Assembly: GCA_003648395.1 (NCBI GenBank) | Contig: QMPB01000093.1 | Span: 1-10,894, forward strand | Origin: Bacteroidota bacterium | GTDB taxonomy: Bacteria > Bacteroidota > Bacteroidia > Bacteroidales > UBA1556 | DNA: 10,894 nucleotides | Direction of reading: 5' to 3' | Shown: one piece after another, positions 5,004 through 10,894 of the stretch | Layout of the letters: each line of letters opens with the position of its first letter | Numbering within the stretch: the stretch's first letter is position 1 | Notes under the pieces: generated by a model | Told to the model about the DNA's origin: nothing | The model's database searches: none | The model's input: the letters and a program-made list of their open reading frames with translations, nothing else | Translations under genes and position numbers: made by a program

Positions 5004-6236
5004 TTAATTATCAGTTCCTTTGTAAGTCAGGATACTTAGTTGTTCTTTATCAAAAATTTCTTGAGCAATAGAAATTAACTGCTCTGATGTTACATCTTCT
5101 ATTTCTTTATTGATAATATCAATTGTTTCTATTTTGTTGTAAGTAAGTATGCTTTTTCCCATGCTTAACAATTCATTTACATTCGATTCTTGCGAAATTG
5201 CAATCTGCCCAATTAGTTGTTGTTTGGCTCTATGAAGTTGAAGACTTCCCAGCTTTTTTGTTTTTAATTTATCAAGTTCTTTGTGGGTGAGTTGTAATGT
5301 TCTCCCAAGAGATGAAAAATCTGTTCCTAAGTAAATGGTTATTATTCCAGTGTCGGATAAAGGGGAGTAGTTAGATTCAATATTGTAGCAGAAGCCATAT
5401 TTTTCTCTAATCCCCATATTTAATCGAGTATTAAGCCCTGGTCCTCCAAGAACATTATTGAGTAAGGTTAAAGCTGTTCTTTTACTATCGAGGGAGCTAT
5501 AGGCTTTATTTGCAATAATACAATGTGCTTGATGCAGACCTTTTGGTTGGGTAATGTTTTTTGCTTTGTAAAGTGTAAAAGGTTCTCTAATGAAATTTCT
5601 AGAGTTACTTTTAACATCTCCAAAGTATTTTTCGCAAAGTTTTATATAGTTTTTAAAGTCAAAATTGCCAACGGAACACAGTACTGTTTCGTCTGTATTG
5701 AATTTATCTTTAATAAAACTTTGTATGTCTTTCTTTGTAAATCCTTTTACAAGCTTTTCTGTTCCTAAAATATTTCTTCCTAGAGAATGTCCTTCAAAGA
5801 CTAAATCCTCAATTTCATCATAAATTTCTTCAAAAGGATTATCTTTATAGGAGTTTATCTCATCAATGATAACATCCTTTTCTTTCTCAATCTCATGGCT
5901 AGGGAAAGTTGAATTTAAAGAAATATCAGCAAATAACTCTAATGTTCTATCATAATATTTGGGTAGAAACGAAGCGTAAACACATATTTCTTCTTTAGTA
6001 GTATATGCATTAATCTCACCTCCAATATTTTCTAGTCTTGATAGTATATGAAATGATTTTCTTCTTTTAGTTCCTTTAAATATAGTGTGTTCAATAAAGT
6101 GTGTTAATCCTTGTTCTTCTTTGTGTTCGTCTCTTGACCCAGTATTTATCATCAATGCACAGTGAGCTACGCCATTACTTACAACTTTATGTACAAGTCT
6201 GATTCCGTTCTTAAGTGTATGTGTTTGATATATCAT
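5004..6236 (-). CDS. M16-family zinc peptidase (processing-peptidase-like)
   Basis: This is a 410-residue protein of the insulinase/mitochondrial processing peptidase family. The inverted zinc motif H46-F-I-E49-H50 is intact in GLTHFIEHTIFKGT, and the third ligand is E126 in VIIDEINSY, 75 residues further on, as expected for HxxEH-x(74-76)-E enzymes. The N-terminal catalytic domain spans about residues 5-155 and the second M16 domain about 160-345, with the family block GGPGLNTRL and later REKYGFCYNI. The length fits the single-chain bacterial YmxG/PepR-type subgroup. No signal peptide is visible, so it is probably cytoplasmic. Such enzymes cleave peptides and small unfolded proteins; the substrate is unknown. 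It appears monocistronic: a minus-strand terminator lies upstream at 6297-6326 and a -7 box at 6261-6254. Confidence 0.95.
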   Translation of the reverse strand: MIYQTHTLKNGIRLVHKVVSNGVAHCALMINTGSRDEHKEEQGLTHFIEHTIFKGTKRRKSFHILSRLENIGGEINAYTTKEEICVYASFLPKYYDRTLELFADISLNSTFPSHEIEKEKDVIIDEINSYKDNPFEEIYDEIEDLVFEGHSLGRNILGTEKLVKGFTKKDIQSFIKDKFNTDETVLCSVGNFDFKNYIKLCEKYFGDVKSNSRNFIREPFTLYKAKNITQPKGLHQAHCIIANKAYSSLDSKRTALTLLNNVLGGPGLNTRLNMGIREKYGFCYNIESNYSPLSDTGIITIYLGTDFSSLGRTLQLTHKELDKLKTKKLGSLQLHRAKQQLIGQIAISQESNVNELLSMGKSILTYNKIETIDIINKEIEDVTSEQLISIAQEIFDKEQLSILTYKGTDN

Positions 6237-6253
6237 ATTGATAATAATTTTGG

Positions 6254-6261
6254 CAAATGTA
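6254..6261 (-). promoter_or_regulatory. Candidate -7 box for the M16 peptidase gene
   Basis: The minus strand reads TACATTTG, an exact match to TAnnTTTG, 17 bases before the ATG, implying a very short leader of about a dozen bases. No TTG element sits at the usual distance. It lies just downstream of the terminator for the T9SS cargo gene, so the peptidase gene needs its own promoter, which supports this site. Confidence 0.45.
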
Positions 6262-6296
6262 TGTACAATTCACTAAATATAGACCTTTTGTTAAAG

Positions 6297-6326
6297 AAAA
6301 AACCTCCGAACTGAATAGTTCGGAGG
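6297..6326 (-). terminator. Intrinsic terminator after the Asp-box T9SS gene
   Basis: A perfect 10-bp stem (6303-6312 CCTCCGAACT with 6317-6326 AGTTCGGAGG) has a 4-base loop. On the minus strand it is followed by six Ts (6302-6297). It lies 180 bases past the stop at 6507, so the transcript would have an unusually long 3' untranslated region. Confidence 0.82.
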
Positions 6327-6397
6327 AAAAAAATAATTAATCACTAATTAATAAAATTGAGGTAGGAGTAAATGTATAGTGTTGCTTAAATAGCCAA

Positions 6398-6410
6398 GAT
6401 AAAACTACCT
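6398..6410 (-). repeat. Shared 3' motif AGGTAGTTTTATC, copy 1
   Basis: On the minus strand this 13-mer occurs in the 3' untranslated region of the Asp-box T9SS gene, 97 bases after its stop. An identical copy at 9293-9281 follows the other T9SS gene. Here it is preceded by TACC-GAAA-GG, which gives a small GAAA-loop hairpin. Function unknown. Confidence 0.4.
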
Positions 6411-6506
6411 TTCGGTAATTATTATGCAAATATAAGAATAATAATTTAAGATATTTGTTTTTATTATTTTTTAATAAAGTCTTAGTTAAAAGTTATAAAA
6501 CAAACA

Positions 6507-9035
6507 TTATTTTATAATTATCTTATTAGTAGTTGTTTGTGAATCCGAAACTATTTTGAATAAATAAATTCCTTTTGGTAACATTGAACAATTAATAGTA
6601 TTTTCTTTGTTATTTAGAATGCTATTGGATGATACTAATGCTCCAACACTATTATATATAGATAGTTGTGAGTGTTTATCATAAATATTATTTATTTTAA
6701 TATAAATTACATCTTCAGTGGGATTTGGATAAATATTTACATTAATAATTTTATTTTGAGTATTATTTACACTATTAGCAAATGGATAAAGAACAGATTC
6801 CCATAACCCACGACCATAAGTTGCAGCTCTAATTTTATCTCCTTGATTAAATATTTCCAATTCTTGAATCAATACATTTGGTAAGTCTTTCATAAATGGA
6901 ACCCAATCTCCAAGAACATCATCTCTGTAATATACTCCTAGGTCTGTACCTACATAAAGTCCGTTAGAAGTATTTGGTGCATTTACAATTGTATTTGCAG
7001 GGTAATTAGGTAAAGAACCACTGATGTTTGTCCAACTAACTCCTGCATTGGTTGTTTTATAGACCTTTGAATTATTAATAAATCCAGATTTTGTTATCCA
7101 CACAATATTTGGGTCAATTTTGTTAATGGCTATTGATGTTATATTTCCTGAACCGATATTAGCGGTATTTGTAATCCAATTTTGACCACCATCAATTGTA
7201 TGATATAGTGAATTATTGTTTGCAGCCCATATTATCTGACTGTTTGTAGGAGCAGAAGCTAAAGCATTAATTTTTGAAGTAGTATTGAAGCTTGATATCT
7301 TAGTCCATGAATTCCCCATATTTGTAGTTTTCCATACATTAGTATAGCCTGCGAACATTATGTTAGCATTAGTAGGATGTTGAATATATGGAGTAACCCA
7401 TGCACCAGTTTCTGATATTCCATCTGAAATATTTACCCAACTATTTCCATTATTATTACTTCTCATTATTTGCCCATTGTATACAGAAGCAAAGATTGTA
7501 TTATTATTGTTTTTGCTAACAATACATTCCATTCCATCTCCCCCTAATACATAGTTCCAAGAGTTGTTAAATAGACTAGAGCCATTGTCTTGCCAACCAG
7601 TTATGATTTTAGTGCTATTTGTTTTTGAACTTCCCAATCTATACATCATTGCTATTGAAAGTCCAGCATTCTTTTCGAGCCATAGGTTTCCATTATTAGT
7701 AGTCTTAGATAGTCCACCGTCTGTACAGGCCCATAATTCACCAGTACTTGAATTGTATTTAAGCATATGTATATCTGCATGAGCATAATTTATTCCCTGT
7801 CCTTCTAACCAAAATGCATTTATTTGCCATGAAGTACCACTATTTGTTGATTTCCAAATATTAATTCCGCCAACAAATACCATTTGCTTATTATTGGGAG
7901 AAACCTCAAGTGCTAAATCATACCACCCTTGACCTCCTTGATCGGTTCCATTTTTCTCCCAACCTAGAAGATTTGGGCTTGATGCTTTACTTGTAAATGA
8001 AGCTCCTGAGTTTGTAGATAGAAATATTCCTCCAAAACCATCATTATCATTTCTTGATGCTAATACATATAAATAATTAGGATCATCTATTGTTGTTGCG
8101 ATTTCTAATCTGTTTGAAGAAGAAGTAGGTGTGAAACTAAGTTTTGTGAATGTTGTTCCTGAATTTGTTGATTTATAAATATATTTTTTTGAAGCAATAT
8201 AAATAATGCTGCTATTTCCTGGTTTAAATTCCATATCTTTAAATATGCCAAGTTTTAGTTTATTCCATGTTGCTCCTCCATCGGAAGTTTTGAATAGCCC
8301 TAGACTTGTGGAAGCATATACAATATCATCGTCATTTGGGTCAACAAGCAATTTATAGGTTTGTTTTTTATGTGTATAATCCTGAGTCCAAGCAGTTAAC
8401 GCCCAATGTATACCTGCATCAGTTGATTTTAGAATACCGTGTGTATATGTGTCTGCTGCATCTCTATCTCCAGTTGCAGCATATACTATGTTTCCATTAC
8501 TAGGGGCAAATTTTATGTCAGAAATACCAATAGAAGCTAAATCATCAGTGTTTGTTGTCCAATTATTTCCACCATCAATACTTCTCCAAATTCCTCCTGA
8601 TGGAGCTCCAACAAGAATAATGTTATTATTTGTAGGATGAAAATCAATACAGTTAGTTCTTCCACTACCAGTTCCGTTTGATGGTCCAAAAGGTCCAAGC
8701 TGTGTCCATTTGCCAGCAGTACCAATACTCTTCTGCTGACTCATTGTTTCTTGCACTTTTTTATAGTCGCTAACTCTATCAATATTAAAATTGAATTGAC
8801 CTTTATTGTCAGTTCTAGACATCATAAAGTATTCCCAGCGTTTGTACTGTTTATATCCTTTTCCTTTTTCATAGGTTTTGGTGTCCCAATAGGAGTTTAT
8901 GATATTAGATTTTGTCTCAAAACTTAAGCTAGTATCCAGCAATGTATTAGACCACGATTGTGACGAAAGATTTGAAGTAAAAGCAAAACTAATTGTAGCT
9001 ATTAAGAGTAGTAGCTTATATGTAATATTATACAT
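6507..9035 (-). CDS. Secreted T9SS cargo with Asp-box (sortilin/BNR-like) beta-propellers
   Basis: This encodes 842 residues. An N-terminal signal peptide (about 1-26, ending SSQSWS) leads through the Sec system. From residue 110 (WTQLGPFGPSNG) the protein is built of propeller repeats with at least eleven Asp-box motifs (S/T-x-D/N-x-G-x-x-W/F). Clear ones include SIDGGNNW 152-159, STDAGIHW 204-211, TSDGGATW 250-257, STNSGTSW 396-403, TTNMGNSW 570-577, TIDGGQNW 613-620 and TTNAGVSW 661-668. The propeller part closes with AATYGRGLWES (737-747). The C-terminus from about 764 is a type A type IX sorting domain (YPNP at 769-772, GIYLFKI, final KIIIK), which directs export through the outer membrane and removal or anchoring. 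Similar folds occur in sortilin-like and glycosidase-like proteins; no catalytic residues can be assigned, so glycan or protein binding is only possible. Many Asn and Thr residues fit a surface protein. Confidence 0.93.
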   Translation of the reverse strand: MYNITYKLLLLIATISFAFTSNLSSQSWSNTLLDTSLSFETKSNIINSYWDTKTYEKGKGYKQYKRWEYFMMSRTDNKGQFNFNIDRVSDYKKVQETMSQQKSIGTAGKWTQLGPFGPSNGTGSGRTNCIDFHPTNNNIILVGAPSGGIWRSIDGGNNWTTNTDDLASIGISDIKFAPSNGNIVYAATGDRDAADTYTHGILKSTDAGIHWALTAWTQDYTHKKQTYKLLVDPNDDDIVYASTSLGLFKTSDGGATWNKLKLGIFKDMEFKPGNSSIIYIASKKYIYKSTNSGTTFTKLSFTPTSSSNRLEIATTIDDPNYLYVLASRNDNDGFGGIFLSTNSGASFTSKASSPNLLGWEKNGTDQGGQGWYDLALEVSPNNKQMVFVGGINIWKSTNSGTSWQINAFWLEGQGINYAHADIHMLKYNSSTGELWACTDGGLSKTTNNGNLWLEKNAGLSIAMMYRLGSSKTNSTKIITGWQDNGSSLFNNSWNYVLGGDGMECIVSKNNNNTIFASVYNGQIMRSNNNGNSWVNISDGISETGAWVTPYIQHPTNANIMFAGYTNVWKTTNMGNSWTKISSFNTTSKINALASAPTNSQIIWAANNNSLYHTIDGGQNWITNTANIGSGNITSIAINKIDPNIVWITKSGFINNSKVYKTTNAGVSWTNISGSLPNYPANTIVNAPNTSNGLYVGTDLGVYYRDDVLGDWVPFMKDLPNVLIQELEIFNQGDKIRAATYGRGLWESVLYPFANSVNNTQNKIINVNIYPNPTEDVIYIKINNIYDKHSQLSIYNSVGALVSSNSILNNKENTINCSMLPKGIYLFKIVSDSQTTTNKIIIK

Positions 9036-9255
9036 AGTGTTTATTTTTCTAGTTAATAATAGGTGCGAAAGTAATAAATATTTAATTGTAATAAGAGCCT
9101 TTGTTTACTTTATTGCTTTAGATAGTAATTTAATAGAAATTTTATTTAAATATCTTTAATAGAGAATATTATGAGTATTTATGTAGCGGTAAGTATTTTG
9201 TCTATCGCAGTTAAATATAGTTTTCTATTGTGGCTTATAAAAAGGAAAAATATAG

Positions 9256-9281
9256 AAAACCCCCAGCATTGCTGCTGAGGG
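9256..9281 (-). terminator. Intrinsic terminator after the PKD-domain T9SS gene
   Basis: On the minus strand CCCTCAGCA (9281-9273) pairs with TGCTGGGGG (9268-9260) in a 9-bp stem with one U-G wobble and a GCAA (GNRA-type) loop, followed by TTTTC. It begins 55 bases after the stop codon at 9336. Confidence 0.8.
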
Positions 9282-9293
9282 ATAAAACTACCT
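9281..9293 (-). repeat. Shared 3' motif AGGTAGTTTTATC, copy 2
   Basis: This is identical to 6410-6398 on the minus strand. Here the motif abuts the terminator stem of the PKD-domain T9SS gene, 43 bases after the stop. A related GTAGTTTTTTC string lies just before it, at about 9306-9296. Confidence 0.4.
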
Positions 9294-9335
9294 AGAAAAA
9301 ACTACTAAACTAAGCTGTATTATTTATACTCTTTT

Positions 9336-10894
9336 CTACTTATTTATAACGACTTTGCTTCGATATATTACTGCCCTTTCAGTGTTTAAATGTACGTAAT
9401 ACACTCCGTTACTAAGTGTTTGTAAGTTTATTTTCTTTAGAGTTTTTTCTGAACTTCTAAACTGGTCGGAATAAACTTCACTACCTATGTTATTATAAAT
9501 ATGGAGATCTAACTTATGAGTGCCCTTGTCATTTATCTCTAAAGTAAAGCTGCCATCATTTGGATTAGGATACAGCATTGCACTCATTTCTACACCAATT
9601 TCAACCATCCCATTTGGTAATACCTCAATATAATCTTGTTTTATTATTGTATCGCAAGTATTCCCATTACAAGCAACAAGGCTTACATTATAAATACCTG
9701 TATTATTGTAGGTATGATTTGGGTTTTGTTCAATACTAGTATTTCCATCACCAAAACTCCAATACCAATTATCTGGAGCTCCTGACGAATAATCTGTGAA
9801 ACTAACTTGTATTGGCCAAATCCCACTTTGTATATCGCCATTGAAATCAGCAGTTAGATATACTGGTGTTATATTACCGTTATTAGCTGTATTTGATCGT
9901 GAGGTATTATAATTAGTATTAGCTTTACTAGAAGTTGTATCAGGATAGCAGCCAGAAGCTTTAACTACTTCTATTTGATAATAAACCACACCAGTTGGAG
10001 GATTTAGGTCGGTATAAGATACAGACGAACTTGGTAATTGAGTTAGTAGGCTCATATTGTTGGTGCTTGTTCCTCTATATATTCTATAAGTATTAAAGAC
10101 AAAACCCTCGTAACCATCCCAAATTAAGTTCCAACTTCCATTCAGCCCTGCATTAATTGTGAGGTGAATGGTTTTATGGTAATCACTTAATAGAGTTTGT
10201 CCACCACAAGTGTCTACTGCAGCAATTTTATATCTATATGCCTGAACTGCTGGATTAGAATTTATATCAACAAATAATGAGGTTTCGGAAAAGCTTAATG
10301 CCCCAATTTTGTTGTATTGCCCTGCAATAAAGCTTTCTCTATAAACATAGAAACTATCTATTAATGCATTGTTTTGTCTTTCCCAGACAAGCCTATTGTG
10401 ATTTAATGAATCAACTCCAACTATACATATATTTGGAGGATTTAAAAATGAATTGCTTACTATAAATGGACTAGAGGACATATTACAGCCATAGTTATCT
10501 GTAACAGTAACTTGATAATACCCAGTTTGATTTATATAAATTGATGCAGTAGTTTCGCCACTACTCCAATTATAGCTGTTGTAATTTACTAATAAGCTAA
10601 GATTTAAACTATCATTAGTACAAGGTTGAATTATTCCTGACGATTGTATTGCTGGAACTATGCTTGGAAAGTGGTTGAGAACAAAGGCTGGTGATGTTTG
10701 GCTACAAATATTATCGCTAATAATAACTCTATAATTTCCAGCCTGTTTAGCATAGAAAAAAATACTGTCAGCATCTGGAATAATCATATTATTATAACTC
10801 CATTGATATGAATAATTAGTTCCAGCACTTGCCGATAATAGTATACTGTCGCCATTACATAAAGTAACAGGTCCTGCAGGACTTATTGCAGCGG
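9336..10894 (-). CDS. C-terminal part of an adhesin-like T9SS cargo (Ig-like, FN3-like, PKD; 5' end outside window)
   Basis: The frame is open to the window edge (first whole codon 10892-10890), giving 518 visible residues; the Met at 10787 is internal. Counting from the edge, an Ig-like module (about 1-75; PVTLCNGDSILLSA, YSYQWSYNN) is followed by a second one (about 76-148; GYYQVTVTDNYGC). Next comes a region with two FN3-like repeats (about 150-320; RLVWERQ, SFYVYRE, YRIYRGTS). A PKD domain follows (about 344-425; WYWSFGDGN, NPNHTY), then a type A T9SS sorting tail (about 438-518; LYPNPNDGSFTLEI, GVYYVHL). Cysteines recur once or twice per module, as is usual in this type of surface protein. 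These modules are stalk and adhesion domains, so a large surface or gliding-type adhesin is likely; no enzymatic domain is visible in the present part. The stop is TAG at 9338-9336, followed by a terminator. Confidence 0.9.
   Translation of the reverse strand, partial: AAISPAGPVTLCNGDSILLSASAGTNYSYQWSYNNMIIPDADSIFFYAKQAGNYRVIISDNICSQTSPAFVLNHFPSIVPAIQSSGIIQPCTNDSLNLSLLVNYNSYNWSSGETTASIYINQTGYYQVTVTDNYGCNMSSSPFIVSNSFLNPPNICIVGVDSLNHNRLVWERQNNALIDSFYVYRESFIAGQYNKIGALSFSETSLFVDINSNPAVQAYRYKIAAVDTCGGQTLLSDYHKTIHLTINAGLNGSWNLIWDGYEGFVFNTYRIYRGTSTNNMSLLTQLPSSSVSYTDLNPPTGVVYYQIEVVKASGCYPDTTSSKANTNYNTSRSNTANNGNITPVYLTADFNGDIQSGIWPIQVSFTDYSSGAPDNWYWSFGDGNTSIEQNPNHTYNNTGIYNVSLVACNGNTCDTIIKQDYIEVLPNGMVEIGVEMSAMLYPNPNDGSFTLEINDKGTHKLDLHIYNNIGSEVYSDQFRSSEKTLKKINLQTLSNGVYYVHLNTERAVIYRSKVVINK

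Larger units (their letters stand above)
9036..9335. other. Intergenic region between the two T9SS genes
   Basis: This 300-base AT-rich stretch holds, from right to left on the minus strand, the shared 3' motif (9293-9281), the terminator of the downstream-edge gene (9281-9256), and the promoter region of the Asp-box gene. The best -7 candidate for that gene is TACTTTCG at 9073-9066 (minus), one mismatch from TAnnTTTG and 30 bases before the ATG. No upstream TTG element at the normal spacing was found. A 35-codon plus-strand ORF at 9171-9278 is not supported as a gene. Confidence 0.5.

Noticed and set aside
5523..5768. 81-codon plus-strand ORF
   Set aside because: It lies fully inside the well-supported M16 peptidase gene on the other strand and shows no family features.
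6484..6498. 15-base match (AGTTAAAAGTTATAA) in inverted orientation to part of the 23-bp array at 2589-2603
   Set aside because: It is wholly A/T-dominated, lacks the invariant core GTCACT, and is isolated; in DNA this AT-rich, chance is a fair explanation.
7564..8725. Several 60-70 codon ORFs on both strands
   Set aside because: All fall inside the Asp-box T9SS gene in other frames and have no recognisable motifs; they are shadows of its repetitive coding sequence.
9171..9278. 35-codon plus-strand ORF with a hydrophobic middle and KRK end, resembling a small membrane protein
   Set aside because: There is no clear ribosome site or promoter, and its 3' part is the terminator hairpin of the opposite-strand gene, so the codons there are explained by the hairpin. 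Chance in AT-rich DNA is likely.

Overview
The window looks like a piece of a low-GC Bacteroidota chromosome, probably Bacteroidales- or Flavobacteriia-like. Evidence: two long minus-strand exported proteins end in type IX secretion (T9SS) sorting tails; there is a GWxTD-domain protein and a WbqC-family protein; several leaders carry the Bacteroidota -7 box TAnnTTTG; Shine-Dalgarno sites are weak or absent; and intergenic DNA carries AT-rich short-period repeats of the kind I associate with this phylum. I cannot name the genus.

Layout, left to right. (1) 1-927, plus strand: the 3' end of a repeat-rich beta-propeller-like protein, then after 22 bases a 100-residue single-pass membrane protein with a coiled coil, probably one transcript. 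(2) 928-1266: a gene-free patchwork of small hairpins and an 8-bp-period TTGCGG repeat. (3) 1267-2508: an exported GWxTD-domain protein. (4) 2514-2658: a two-part tandem repeat array (7-bp units, then 23-bp units). It merges directly into the 3' end of a convergent minus-strand gene (2644-3081) encoding a stand-alone IS1595-type zinc-ribbon/HTH protein with no DDE nuclease. (5) 3241-4200: a two-gene thioredoxin operon, first a surface or periplasmic lipoprotein thioredoxin (WCGPC), then a cytoplasmic thioredoxin (WCQPC), closed by a strong intrinsic terminator. (6) 4318-4365: a perfect 48-bp palindrome in the probable leader of a wbqC-like gene (4383-4985). (7) 5004-6236, minus: a processing-protease-like M16 zinc peptidase, converging on wbqC. 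(8) 6507-9035, minus: an 842-residue T9SS cargo with at least eleven Asp-box motifs. (9) 9336 to the window end, minus: the C-terminal part of an adhesin-like T9SS cargo (Ig-like, FN3-like, PKD, sorting tail). Both T9SS genes are followed by minus-strand terminator hairpins and share a 13-bp 3' motif.

Most of the content is ordinary envelope and secretion biology. The part most likely to be new is the orphan zinc-ribbon gene fused to its repeat array: the array supplies its last four codons and its stop. The 48-bp palindrome next to wbqC is the second item worth following. No CRISPR array, tRNA, rRNA, complete insertion sequence or recognisable defence operon was seen.
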